Shown: piece after piece, positions 38,355-52,300 of the stretch
How positions within the stretch are numbered: the first letter of the stretch is position 1
Layout of the letters: each line of letters begins with the position of its first letter
DNA from: Onchocerca lupi
Taxonomy: Eukaryota > Nematoda > Chromadorea > Rhabditida > Onchocercidae
Assembly: GCA_028564675.1 (NCBI GenBank)
Contig: JAOVVO010000294.1
Location: 30,393-94,392, forward strand
DNA: 64,000 nt
Direction: 5' to 3'
Notes under the pieces: generated by a model
Told to the model about the DNA's origin: nothing
Databases searched by the model: none
What the model saw: the letters and a program-made list of their open reading frames with translations, nothing else
Translations under genes and position numbers: made by a program

Positions 38355-39787
38355 TCACCTGTATATTATTTATTTTAATGATATATGCATAATCTTATTT
38401 TATTATTTTCTTGTATGAACTATTTTTGTGCTTTAAATAGTTTTAAATTTTAATAAGTTTCGAAAATAAATAGATGAAAGTCGATGGATTGTGCATTACC
38501 TCCCATTCAATCATTTTCCTCTTTGCCGTACCAAAGAAAAAAAAAAAGTAAAATTCTATGAATTTATTGATAATGCTTATACAAATCAAAAAAGTGACAC
38601 TTCTTTGAAGCGAATTGAAATAATAAGAAAAACATGCAAAAAAAAGGACTTGTTGCTCGAGTTTTTGGCCTTATTATTTCGACCCCAAGAAAGGTCAAAC
38701 CCATTTCTGCCTTCATGTAAGATTCAATAATACTACGTTAGAAATATTTACTCGATTTCACTCAATAAACGAGAAATTTGCTCGAATTTCGAGAAGCAAT
38801 CAAAATTTCGATAACTTCAGGACTGTGATTAATATCGATTTGGGTGGGCTTTGAATTTAAGAATTCTGAATCAAAATGTTATCATGCATTAATGATATCA
38901 AGAAAGTTTAATTTCCTAGCCAAAAGTTTAAACTTTGACATTTGATAGTGAAAGTTTTTTCTTTATGTTAGCTTTGTCATCTCGACATGTCATTTCTAAC
39001 TTATTGCGCTATTTAAGCATAATATCATAACTATCTTATCTTTACAACAGTAAGATTTTAATTGAAAAGAAATGTTACCGTAGAAAAGAGAAATAAGAGA
39101 TAATTTTTTTGAAAGAGAAAGAAGAAAAATAGAATTCGTCGTCTGTCATCAATCGATGTTTTATCTTCTTTCTGTCACCAAGCATTATTCTAGATGTTAG
39201 CAGGTAAACATAAAGAATCGATAATGCCCACAGGTTTTGCATATATTTCATTTTTTTACTTTATCATATTTCAAAAAAAGAGAGAGCGGAAAAGAGGGAG
39301 AAAAGTAAAGAAAAGAAAATAAAAGAAAAAAAAATTCCTTCTACCCTTTTTCACAAATGCTAAAATACGGTGAAAATTTTTCCATTAGCTAAGAAATTTT
39401 TTCCTCTTTTCACAAAAAAATAATAAAGTAAGAAGAAAAGAAGAAGGTATTTGAAATAAATCAATAATTAGCGAAAAAGACAATCATCAGAATATAACTT
39501 GCCAAGGTAATCATCGAAAAAATGCTCGTCTTTAAGGAGAAGGAATTATGCAACAATGAAAATCAATGAAGTTCTAAATTACAAACCATTCGTATCCATC
39601 AAAAATATGTCAAATTTCGATTTTTTTTTATAATTTTTATTTTGAATAATTTTGGAAATGAGTTTAAATTTCAATTTTCAACTAATCATTACAACTAGAA
39701 ATGTGTCGCACTATTAATCAAATTAGTTGTTGATCAAAAAAGAATGTTTGTAAGGAAAAATTTTCGGAACACACTATCATTGTTACC

Positions 39788-39808
39788 CTTATCATCATTA
39801 TCATTATC
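39788..39808. repeat. TTATCA-rich 21-mer, copy 1
   Basis: CTTATCATCATTATCATTAT followed by C recurs exactly at 40077-40097. On the minus strand it reads as serial GATAA cores. Confidence 0.85.
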
Positions 39809-40076
39809 CAGAATGATAAAAGTACTAGAAAGAATACATTACGAGGATATTTTTAGAAATGCATCTAAGAGAAGAGAAAAATTCCTGTACATTTCGGAAA
39901 GATAATAATTCCTGTATGAAAAATAATAGAGGTTTATAATGCATTATGTGATTGTCAGGCTAACAAAGCTAAATTTTAATTTCTTAGAATCAATTAATTC
40001 CACAATTTCACACTAAATTTTTTATTGCGTAATATCATGCGTAATTTCTTGTGAAATAAAACATGCTAATATTAGT

Positions 40077-40097
40077 CTTATCATCATTATCATTATC
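40077..40097. repeat. TTATCA-rich 21-mer, copy 2
   Basis: Exact copy of 39788-39808. Related TTATC-dense stretches occur at 40355-40395, 42540-42605 and 45010-45140, on both sides of the first SIX exons. Confidence 0.85.
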
Positions 40098-41339
40098 ACT
40101 GAATCATTTGAAGATGGTTAAAGTTACATCAGCAACATCACAAAGTATTAAAACATACATTGAACGAATTGAAGAAAGCCTGTTGAGTGATTGACAAGGT
40201 GTTAAGCGTAGATGTGACAGACATGATAAGTCTTTGTGCCAGAAGATTATTTCGAAAACTATTGAAATGTTGATCCAAGCTATAGTTTGACGAAGATGTA
40301 TTACATTCGATCGAAATCCTGACTTCTGGTATACCAACACCGCCACCATCATTTATCGTCCTTATCACCATTATTAACACTTATTATCACCGATGATCTA
40401 TTAATTATCAAGGGGAAATTTTAGTAATTAGTCAATTTCCTTACTTATGTACTGAATTGCACTTTTAATATCCATCCATCAATCGATATTGTAAACTTCA
40501 TAAGCCAATTTTAAATATTGTTCTACCTGATTTGTTTTATTGATCAAGCAATCATTTTTCATACATTTTTCTTTGTTGCTTCATTTCGCTTCTTTCTATT
40601 TCTATTGATAAAACAATTGCCAAAACAAAAAAATAAAAAAAAAAAAACAAAAAAGATAAAAAATAAATAAACAATGAGCCAAATCAATTTTTCTTTTTTC
40701 TTTTTGTAAATCATTTCGATCAGCAAATGAAATATGACGTAGAATTTTCGAATGTTGTTTGATTTGTTCAATTGTTTCCCATTAAATCATATGAGTAATA
40801 AAACATCACAACCCGTAATATTGTTTAATTTTGAGTAATTTTGTTGCATTTTTATCACTTATCTTGTCCTTTCTATTTTCATATAACGAATGATTAAGTC
40901 GTAAGATTGAACTATAAAATACTTTTTGATCATTAAAAATAATGCATAATAAAATAAAATAGCAACAATCGAACATGATTGTTTGATTCCAATAATCTAA
41001 GAGTTCAATCAATGTCTAAGTTGTTGGAGATAATATATCGCCAGCAATCATTATTTTTTACTTACATTCAATCTTTTTGTCATTTGTCATTAATATAATT
41101 ATGCTAATTACCTTATCGCCAAGTGATAAATGTGCATTTCCTGATAATTATTACTTATCATTTGCCAGTTTTAACATGGAATTACCATACTTACCTATGT
41201 CTATTATACTTTAATCATGATTTTAACAGGAGTGCAAATTAATAAAAGATCAATTAGGTGACAGGGTGTGATTACGAATGGTGACAACTTGCTGAAAAGT
41301 TCGGTTTGCAAGTTGCAATCCTAAGTTTCTGGATGGTTA

Positions 41340-41520
41340 GTTGATGGTTTGCTTACGCCTTTTCCTCTAAGCTATAGGATTTTTGATCCCTCCCAACTTA
41401 GAGGACGACTGAGAAGAGCGACGACAGTAGTTGTTGAAAAGCTTTCAAGTGAAACAGAGGGAGGAGGAGGAGATGAGTTAACTTTTTCTAAGCAAAACGC
41501 ACCGCTTTGCTTCTCCCATT
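41340..41520. promoter_or_regulatory. Candidate proximal promoter of the SIX gene
   Basis: A block visibly richer in G/C than its surroundings ends about 280 bases before the SIX start codon. It includes a pure purine run at 41456-41473 (AGAGGGAGGAGGAGGAGA). No TATA or initiator was identified with confidence. The call rests on composition and position only. Confidence 0.3.
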
Positions 41521-41801
41521 TCACGATATAATTATCATCATCACCAGCTATCACCAACTATCAGTATCAACTAATCATACCTTTTCAAATACCATCAACC
41601 GACTATTCAACCCTGGGATAACGCATTATATTTAATTACGGGATCCAACTTGTTTATTTTTATAATTCGCCGCCAGTAGATCAATTTTCCGAAATTATAC
41701 ACTGATCACTTTCATTTCATTTCATTTCTCTCACTAAAAACAGCAGCCAAATAATAATTTGGCGAATCTCAACTTTACGATTTCTAATTAGAAAGGTCAT
41801 A

Positions 41802-44800
41802 ATGGAACAGCAATATCAATTACCTATTCAACCGTGAGTTTTTCTCGAAAAATTTCGAACAAAATTTTAAACTGAAACGGAATATGTCACCTCTAACTGT
41901 TGACATGTAATATGGTATCTCTAATATCATCCATATCGGCATTTCTAAATACACACATCATCATCATCATTATTACATGTAATTTGGTATTCAAATACTC
42001 ATATAAATAAATACACAAATAGATTCCTATGGAAGATTCGGATTACTTGACAGTGGCAGTAACAGCGTCTGATTCCCATATTACTTACAATTTATACAAC
42101 CAAAAATTCAAACAAATTTACAGTGTCATCGTGACAATTTGATACATTAGAATGATCGAAATTTTATACCTCTACCAATCGTTCTTCCAATAAAAAGTAT
42201 CCGATTTACATTACGACCGAAGCGGCGATCTAGAATTGCAAGATATATCTATTTTCAATATTTATATAGATATATTAGTTTCAGTAAATTGTAACCTAAA
42301 CCTATTAATCCGCCCGCCCATTTTAATATTACTTTTAATGTTTGCATTTATTTTATTTCAGTGAGAGTACATTTGATAGTGATCAGGTCGCCTGTGTTTG
42401 TGAGGTTCTTCATCAATCGGGTGACATCGATCGTTTGGTATGGTTGATGCTTTTCTTGTTTAATTTCATCTTTCATTAATTTTTTTATTTTCAATTTGAT
42501 AGCAATAATTCATTATCATGACTCGATTTTTAATAATATAGTGATAATTTATTATCATCATCTGATCACAGTGTTATATGAAATTATCATCATTATCATA
42601 TCATTTCATCCCTAAAGATACTCTTTAATGAGAGACTTTAAAACTATAAATACTCAGGGTCTAATCAAAGAATAAAGAGATAGTTTATCTTTATGAAACT
42701 TGGCTATTGTTTAACTGATGAATTTTTATAATCCATTAATTTTGTTTTACTCATTTTACAACCGATTATTATTATTACCAATTATTTCTATTTCATATCA
42801 GCACTAATGATACTATAAATCTGTAGAATCCAAAAAACTTTACAAGAATTATTGAACTATGATTTACCGCAATTCTTTTTGATTGATATATTGATGCATT
42901 TTTTGTGTCAATTAACGTGATAAATGTGGTATCTCTTTGGTGATCGATCATTAATCAACGTGTAACATATTAAATGATATGTGACTGATGTTATCATTTT
43001 GTTAATTAGATATGATGAAGATAATTACATATATTCACTTTAATGATCTTTAAAATAATTTCAAGGCTGAATTCATTTGGAAAATTCCAAATCGCGAAGA
43101 TTTACGACGTAATGAAAGTGTTCTCAAAGCTCAAGCATTTATATGTTTCCATCGACAAAATTTCAAGGAACTTTATCGAATTCTTGAAACTAATCAATTC
43201 TCACCAGAAAATCATGCAGAATTGCAAGATTTATGGCTCAAAGCACATTATAGTGAAGTGAAAATTATTCTATTTTAATTCTGATTTCAATTGTTATTCT
43301 AAATTTTATTTTCTGTTTATCTGATGAATTATCCACTTTAAATTTAAATTTAATTTCAGAAATTTAAATTTTTAATTTTTAGATGCATACATTCTAAAAA
43401 ATAGCAAGCAATCGAAAATTTGTTGTTATAGAAATGTAAAAAGTAGAAGCCATAATTTAATAAATTTTCTGCATAGGCTGAAAAAATACGAGGTAGAGAA
43501 TTAGGTGCTGTTGGAAAATATCGGATACGAAGAAAATTCCCGTTACCTCGAACAATTTGGGACGGTGAAGAAACAAGTTACTGCTTCAGAGTAAGTACTT
43601 TTTAAATTTTTTTAAAAAATTTTTTAATTTTTATTTTGATTCTCAGTTTTGGTGCTTTAAAGCTACAGTAATTTACGCATATAATACTTACCATTATGCT
43701 GTTTTATGAGCGTTACATGCTATTTCTACGCTTAAGATTTGAATTACCTGAGCATAGCCGAATAAGTAAACAAATTTTAGAACGGAAATGATATATTTTA
43801 GAAGAAAAGAAATCTGACCATTCATTTCGGACATTTAAATTTGAGTAGTAAATTAATTTAAAACTAAATTTGAATTAAATTTATCGAATTTTACAATTAA
43901 AACTTCAAATTTTTTAGGAGAAATCAAGGTATACATTGAAAAATTGGTACGCCAAAAATCCTTACCCATCGCCAAAGGAAAAGAAGGAATTAGCCGAAGA
44001 AACACACCTTACCGTAACACAGGTATCAAACTGGTTCAAGAACAGAAGGCAACGAGATCGTGCTGCTGAAAGTAAAGGAAGGTAAGGATATTATGCAGAA
44101 AATTTCATTTTCCATGTGAATAATCCAAAGAAAGAGATGGAAAAGTTGATTGTTCTGAAAACTTACTTTCACTGCAAGTGCGTTTCATTTAGGTGATAAT
44201 TTAAGTGCTTTTTTAAGTGTTATTCTCAAATCTAAACGATCTTTTTGAAATATAATCTAACGGAAAAGAAACCAGATTGATTTGCCCATAAAATACAGGT
44301 ATTTCTCTCATTTTATAAATTTTGGTCTTTCAATTGAACTGTCCTTAATTTTTTTTTTTTTTTTTTTTGGGGGGAAAAATAAAAAATTTCTTAGATTTCT
44401 GAAAACCTTTATCTTCTTCAAAATTCCGTTTATTTTTTTCTTAATCCAAATGTAGAACTTCTGTCCTGAAATATAAGTTTTTTACTGCGGTGAAATAGAA
44501 ATGAAATTTTATTTTTCTCGTTTGACTTCCAAACTAGTTCTTATTATCACCAAAACTAACAATAGCACTGATAACAAAGATAAGTGATGTAGAATTAAAT
44601 CACCGAAAAGGGTGTGTCCAGAAACAGAATAAGGAATAGGAATGATAAGCTTAAAAATTATACTGTTAAAAATTTTTTGACATAATTATTTGAAAAATAT
44701 TCTTATCACATGTCGGCTTTACATTACTTAGATTAATGTTTTTGAAATGATTTCACAATATTACATGCTAACAATTGTCTTCTAATGATTTTATCACAAA

Positions 44801-47800
44801 ATCTAATTAAATTAAACTTAAAAATTTTTTACCGTTTTTAAACGCTCTAAAAATAGTTCAACTCAAAATTTTACCGAATTCAGGAAACAACTTTTTTGGA
44901 TCGTATGGATTTAAAAGAAAAATTACTTATCTTCTATCAGTCTTATTAGCATATCTTTTAATTAATATTTTCATTAGCATTTTGCCATAGGACATGATTT
45001 ATTGATATTGCTATCACTAAGTTATCATCGTTATCATTGTTACTCTTGTTCTATTATTACTATTATCACCAATTTTCTTAGTAGTTATAATCAAAAATTA
45101 TTATTATCATTACTATTATTGTTATCCTTATTATCATCATTTCTTCCATTAACATTCTCGTCACAATGCTTCGTTGCTCAGAGAACAAGTTGCTTGACAA
45201 GTTTGAATGATGAGGACAAATGCGTGTCAGTTGCTGACAAGTTGCTCTTACGGATTCCAACATATCAATGATTATCATCCGTCTCTTTGTCTCCTTTAAC
45301 CTTTTCTCACTGATTGTAACAAACGGGTCAGGGCGTTACATTGATAAATGATACTAAATGCTTCCCATCCTTTGATTACTACAACATCAACTTGATGTCC
45401 AAAAGATGTATTACAATCAACAACATCACGGATATTTCAAAAAATTCAATTTTTAATCTTGAATTTTTGCACAATTTTTCGCTTCAATTTACAGAAAAAA
45501 AAAGAGAAGAATCGAAAATTGGTGTTTTAGATAAAAAAAAAAAATTTGCTAGGCATATAAACTTAATTTGCAAACCATTTAAATAACGGAATTTTTTTTT
45601 TTAATATTAATGATTATTTAAATTTACGAAATCTTAATTTCCAAATGATTATATTAGGATCAGAGATTAAAATTTTAGTATACTGTAACTTTAGTATACC
45701 GATTAATCAAATATAGTAATTATGTTAACGAGTTCATTTTATTAATTCAATACATGGAAAATTTTTCAAAACAATGAATAACAATGAGCCTAATAATTCA
45801 ACTTTTCTCATACAAATTAGCTTTCATTAATTAATTACTTTATTATGCATTATCTCTTATACTTTCAATTATACGTGATAAAAAATAAATAAAAAAATTG
45901 ATAAAATTTATAAAATTTCTCTTCATTCCAATTATGTATTTCTCGCTTTCTTTCTCTCTTCTTTGTCATTCTTTGTCTCTTACTTTTTCTCTCTTCGATG
46001 ACTACGGTAGATTTGATCAATTCCAATTCATCATCATTTGCTTTATCTAACGATTGTTTATTTTGTGTAAACGAGGTTTAGCAGTTGTGGATGGATGGAT
46101 ATGTGTGACCTGTAATTCCGGTACCACTTGACAGGACAGGATAGACGAGAACAGCACCACTCACACCAATATTTGCATATGTCGCTATGAGGGCTTTACT
46201 TCAAACTTCAGGTGTTCTTGTTCCAGTCACTCATAGAGGTTGATGAGGAATGAGGAAACAATGGACAAAGAAGGAACTTTCCTCAATTCACAGCTTAGTT
46301 ACAACAATGAATTCTGTGTGATACTGGATGGAAATTGCCAATTTTGATGTAACAATGATGTGAGAAGCAAACATTCAACGCTTTTTCCTTTCTCTTCCTT
46401 TTCATATCAAAAATTGCTTCTCATTTCATATCTTTCTAGAATTTGCCATCGATCCAATGGAAATGCTAGAAATAAAAACCTAATGAATGATAAAATAGAG
46501 ATAAGCTAATCGGAGATAATTATTTGAAAAATATTAAAACTATTAGTTCAATTTGCATATACAGAGATTTTTGATTTGAATCGTCATATTTATATTCCAG
46601 AAAAAGATTTCGATTTTTCTGATATTCCAACTGAAGAAGATTAAAATTCAATTTGATGACAATTACCGTAGTAAATAGTACAAAGACACTTGTACTAATA
46701 GTGATCAATCGCGAAACAATAATTGAAATAACAGTTGATTTGCTCTGAAAAAAAGAACTATGAAATGTTCGGAAAAATCGTGTTCATCTTATGATTATGT
46801 CAACATCACAGAATTAATGTAGTATTTGTATAAATCAGAAATACAGTTGTAATTAAATAATTTTTAAATATTTAATGCTCATTCGGAAATTCTAATCGTC
46901 ATAATTTCAATTTTGAATGGCTAACACTATAGAATTAGCATTTTTACCATACTTTCTCACTCATCTTCAATGATGTGAACAACAAATGTCAACCAAATTC
47001 AGCCATTATGTATAATAATAATAATTATCCTACAATTTTCATGGCTTAAAGTAAGCGATTTTTAATTTGATGAATTAGAAGTTCTATATAAATGAAGAAA
47101 ATAAAATAAGCAATACAGAAAATTCCATCAATAGAGTCAATTAGTAAAATTTTGCTTTAAAATTTAAATAATTAAATCTAGGTTACATATATTACGTATT
47201 CTTACCAAAATTGTAAATATAATCATTTTAATTTGCCAATATCTTACTAACATATTATTATTGGTATTTAAATTATATTATTAATAATTAAATTATTCTT
47301 TAACCAACCATTTTATTCATATCAACATTGTTGGAACTAATTATTAATTTGCTTAATTGCGCTGATAGCAAGTGATGAATTTATTAACATTTATCCCATA
47401 GTTATAATCTTTAGCCGATAAAAAATGATAAAAATACATGATTGTTATATTTGATACAATCAAAAAGTTTGGAAATCCAATAAAACTTTGAAATTGCATT
47501 GCATGTACCAGTTTTTATTAATTTTAATTAATTGATTTTCAAATTAATTTTTTCGCTAATACTAGTTATATCCAGCTTTACAGATACCACCAGGTATGAA
47601 TAATGTAATTATTTCATTTCTATCAAATTTGCAACTTTTATTTATTTCAGTTGAATTAAAATTGAATATACTTAAGATATTGTTCAAAATATATTTATGT
47701 AACAGGAACTAGGTTAAATTAAATGATATAGAAATACCAACCTTAAAAAAGGTCATTTTTTTTTAAATCTTAAATTCTGTTAACCTTTAAAAAGAATTAA

Positions 47801-48250
47801 CAATAGCATATTAAGAAATCAATCATTATTTTTACTTTTTATTAGCAAAACAGGAGGAGCATAATTTATTTAACTTATTATTTCAAATAAAATTTGAAAA
47901 AAATTTTGCAAAATTCATGCTAATCAAATTCTAGCATCATATCAGGCGAACGGAAGGAAGATTCAGATCTATCCAGTGATGATGGCTTATGCGATATCAA
48001 ACAACAACAGCAACAACAACAGCATCGACAACAACATCATCAACGTCAGCAGTGTTCTCAGATGCTTCTGAATCCGTCGATGTCGATGTCATCAGCAGTT
48101 CAGGAGACGAACAATCTTGCCACAGCGTACAGTAATCAATTAGCAGCAGCAGCTACACCGGGATTCAATTTTGCCTACAATACACACCAATCGATGCAGT
48201 ATATTCCGAGTGCTGATATGCTATACATGACAAGTTATCAATCTTTATGA
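41802..48250 (+). CDS. SIX1/2-class homeodomain transcription factor (ceh-33/ceh-34 type)
   Basis: Exons 41802-41833, 42362-42437, 43066-43257, 43477-43590, 43918-44081 and 47935-48250 encode 297 residues. The SIX domain spans about residues 16-129 (QVACVCEVLHQSGDIDRL, NESVLKAQAF, FSPENHAELQDLWLKAHY). The homeodomain spans about 130-189, with WFKNRR at 177-182 and the SIX-typical Lys at position 50. The junction WDGEETSYCF and HD residues NPYPSP...VTQVSNWFKNRRQRDRAA fit Six1/2, not Six3/6 (WDGEQKTHCF) or Six4/5. The C-terminal exon holds SDLSSDDGLCD, a glutamine-rich run and LYMTSYQSL at the end. The protein is a nuclear DNA-binding regulator, in C. elegans ceh-34 of pharyngeal neurons and mesoderm (family knowledge). 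A 3.85-kb intron separates the homeobox from the tail exon. Exon 3 uses a TTTCAAG acceptor. Confidence 0.95.
48002..48052 (+). repeat. CAA/CAG repeat encoding a Gln/His-rich run in the SIX tail
   Basis: Mixed CAA and CAG codons encode seven consecutive Gln, then His/Arg-interrupted Gln pairs. It is imperfect, so probably stable, and may vary between strains. Confidence 0.85.
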
Positions 48251-49343
48251 TCGTTGATCAATCTCTAAGATCAGTCTTTACGATCATTGTTTTGTAGGGA
48301 AAACTATCGGGAAATTCTCATTGCTCCAAAGAATTTTAATTGATTGAAGCATCAATCATTTTAAAATATCATTGAAAATTCATAGTGTTTGAATCAATTT
48401 GTCTCAAATAATGTGATAAACAGATATTTCGATTCATTCTATTTATTTATGGAAAATACATCGTTAATATTTTGATATGAAAATTATCAAATTCTAAAAA
48501 TGTTTAGCAGAAATTTTTCTGGGAAATAATAATTTGTATTTAAATTCCATTCCTAATTAAAAAATATTATAAGCTGATCTATATACATATATATACTTGA
48601 GTTGAAGAACATTGAAAGATAGCAATATCGATTAATTTCTCCTAATCAATTGATATTTTTCACACTTTCAGCGTTTCTTGTAAATGCATTTGAATTATTT
48701 GGTTTACATATTTTGTAAGATATGCATTATTTCTAAAAATTCATTACTTAAATAGCTCATTTTTTTAAGTGTGTTTTTCACAATTTTGGAAATTTTTATT
48801 AAAAATTCAAAAAGGAAAATCAGAGTAATATTATTGCACATAATTTCCCAAATATATAAAAAATGATTCCTTGATTAATTTAGAAATCATTACTTTCATG
48901 AAATAGTTTTTCAAAATTCAACATATGGAGCAATCAATAATGAACCAAGTAAGATGGTCAGTTGACAGTCGATAAAAATTTTGTTCTAGTTTTTTCTAAT
49001 ATTGTAAATATTGTGTTTATTGTTGAATTTCCTAAATCTTCTCAGTGGTTAACTTTTACGGTGTCGTCCTTCTTCATTCAGCATAACGGCATGAAATCAA
49101 CAAATATTGAAAAATAATTCATCAATCAATCATTAACACATCATTAAAACAGCAAATTAGTATAAAACCAAATATAAATTGGAAAAATGAATAAAATTCA
49201 TGCAAAATTTAATAAATTCCAATCAAAGACAATTAATTATTCAACATGAAATTTCAAAAATTTACTTCAAAAATTTTACACATTCAATTGTAATTGTTTG
49301 TCTTTTTTTTTTGAGATAACAAAAATTTGAAATTGAGCAAAAA
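48251..49343. other. Convergent intergenic region, SIX / LU gene
   Basis: No exon seen. It holds both 3' UTRs. TTTATT at 49016-49021 (AATAAA on minus) is a candidate poly(A) signal for the LU gene. Confidence 0.6.
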
Positions 49344-52300
49344 TCATGAAAATCTGAGTAAAAAATAGATCAGAAATATCAAAGGATAAATGGGAATTGT
49401 GGAAGGCGCTGTGTTGCAGAGATCTTTATGGCATGCACATAATTGCACCTGATCGGAACTTTCGAACAAGTACCTAAACGATTGAACTATTAGAAAAATA
49501 TGATCGAAACAAATGATTGTAGCAATATTATGATATAATAATCAAAATAGTATTGATAATTCTATGCAGTGTATTCAAAAAAAGCATCTTTATTGATAAT
49601 GATCAAGTTATGTGATTAAAAATAATAATCCGGAAAGAGTTGATTGATTAGCTATCAGTGATCTCTAATTTGCATTAAAAATTTCTAATGATTAAAACGA
49701 ATAATTGGGAATAATTGAAATTTGAAAATTGAAATTATAATTTATTCAAAAAAACAAACTTTTCAGTCGACATGAATAAATCACGCAGTTTAACGAAAAA
49801 ACATGCATTCGTGCTACCCAATGCAATCAATGTTTGATTATAATGTATTATATCGGACATACAACCGCGTAAATAACCTTCACGGCGACGTCCTGAAATT
49901 GAATTTCATTTTATTTTTAAATCTGAAATATCATTACTTAAGTTAATTGAGCTCATTTTTAAATTTAAAATATCATTTTTCAAATTATATTTTAGATTAC
50001 ATTTTTGTAATCTTAATTTACAATTACTATCTAACTTATTAGATTATTTATACTTGTTTAAATCAATTAAATTACTTTTTTGAGAAATGGTTTAAAAAAC
50101 TTTTAAAAAACTATTCGTAAATTTGTTACTTTCACTATATTTTCTAACTGGTCAGCATGGTTAGACGACAGTTTATTCTCAAATCTTTCGTTAAATTTAT
50201 CACTGATAACAAATACTTTAAAAAAGGTACAAAATTGTAGTGTGTTGACTGTTAATTATCATTTGATTCGAACTATTCAATCATCAGATAAATGAAATGA
50301 AATATTTCAATCAGGAAACCCCTTTTAAACAATCGATACATGATAGTGGCGATACATTAAACGAGCTATTCCTGATAATTTTGATAATGAAAACAATTCA
50401 TCCAAAATGCTTTAAATTCAAATACTTTTCTTGACAAACTTCTTTTTTGAGATTTATTTCTTTATAGTTTGTTCGAACTAATATTGCTCGCTTTATGTAT
50501 TTTCACACTGAAAAATCATGAAAATTTAGCTCTTTTTTAATGGTTCGATTTTATCCAACCATTTGAGTTTGATTGACTGCTCCATCAATTTCGATTTCTC
50601 TTTTTTTTTTTCGGGCAAGATTCGAAAAACTCTTCAAAAATTGCCTTCCATCAATACTACTGAACTACTAAATCCTATGGGAATCCTTCTATATGCGTAA
50701 AATATACTCGATTTATTGTTCAAAAATTCGTCTTTTAGAAATTTCGGTTCCATAGATATTCATTGATTTATGCATTTTCAAGTTTCATAGTCTATAAGTT
50801 GTTGATTCATTTCATATTTTAAAGCATATCAACAAATCTACAATGATCAAATTCATTTTAATTGCTTTTTTTCAAAGCAATTAAATTTATTCGACTTTTT
50901 TAACTTTTTACCTCCAAGACGATCATTCATTTTCAATATCACGCATAAGTCGGAACAGTTTTTCCAATTCAGGAAGCGACTATCGAAACTGAAAATTTTG
51001 GAATCAAAATTTAAATCTTTTGAAAAACAACAAAACTTCTCAAATGAAACAATTTTATGCAATTTAGTGGTTGCAATAATATCCACAGTCATTTACAACT
51101 AACGAATGGTGAATATGCTGGTCATGTGAGAAAAAAAAATGGAGTGAAAACCGATTTATTTATCAGGAATTCTCGGTCTAGCTTCCGAGTTCCCGTAGAC
51201 GTTTTAGAACCCTTTGCTTTTTTTGCGCATATTGATGAAATGATATAATTTCACTATTTCAAAAATAACATCTGGAAAAACAACAAACATTGACAAATAG
51301 AATTAAGATTGGTCAAATGCTGACTCGTAAATTTTTTTGAAAATTTCATTTCAAATTTGTACCTGAAATTTAGCAACAAAAGCGTGGAACTTTTAAAATA
51401 ACAAATTGAAGTTTTTAAGCCAATATTTGAATTTTGAATGATAAATAATTTTATTTTTTTAAAATGGGAATGATATATTTTAAGAATTATTTACATAAAT
51501 AATTCTTGCGATTTCCATTTTCGTGAAAAATTTTTTTGAAGAAATCGTAATCATCCAACATTCATGCGCTATCACTTATGCGACAAGTTCATGATTTGAC
51601 AGAACTGTGATAATATTCAGATATTGTCATATGATGTTAAATGAGAAATCATTATAGGTGATCAATCCAGTTATCAATAAAGATTACTATTGAAAAAATG
51701 TTCATTTGTTTATTTGCAAATAAAATTTGTTTTGGCAGAAAAAAATAAATTTTGACAAAAAATTATAGAGAAAATTTGTTTTTCTAATAGGAATAAAAAT
51801 TTGCAAGAGAAATGAAAAGGCGGCGAGTAATTCGAAGGTATTAGATGCTTAAAGTTTTAATTGCAAATTTTTTCTCCCAAATCTCAAACTTTACATCACT
51901 TTATCTTTCTACGTTAACATAACATTCAATGTTTAAACTTAAGTGTAATCAAGTAAACATGGCAAGTTTAGCATTTTTTGCAGCTTTTTGATGCAATTCT
52001 AATTGATCAAAGTTGTTTGCATCGAATCTTTCCATACTAGCTTATTATTTCAACGTCTAAAAGAACGGGAAAAAAAAGCTATTTTAATATAATTTAAAAT
52101 AATTTGATGATGAAAATAGCGATATTCGGAAGCCGTTGAGAGTGATGTCCACATGGAATGTCCAATGGAGCAAACAGATCTCTCAAATTGAATCAAATTG
52201 AATTACAAATATTGTAATGAGAAATTTAAGCTGAAAAGTTCACACTACAAATGTTTTACATTTTTCCTTGCTAATAATTTAAAAAAAAATTTCATATATT

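Larger units (their letters stand above)
38248..41801. other. Intergenic / upstream region of the SIX homeobox gene
   Basis: No confident gene. It contains the CCDC9-like 3' UTR and two copies of a 21-base TTATCA-rich repeat. A 26-codon plus frame at 40114-40194 (MVKVTSATSQSIKTYIERI...) is coding-like but unconfirmed. A less AT-rich block at 41340-41520 is probably the SIX promoter. Confidence 0.55.

Noticed and set aside
45002..45271. Plus open frame of 89 codons in the SIX intron
   Set aside because: Translation of a TTATCA/ATTATT simple-sequence tract; low complexity.
51057..51248. Plus open frame containing NSRSSFRVPVDVLEPF
   Set aside because: Looked coding at first, but it lies inside the LU first intron on the opposite strand, lacks good splice sites at both ends and matches no family.
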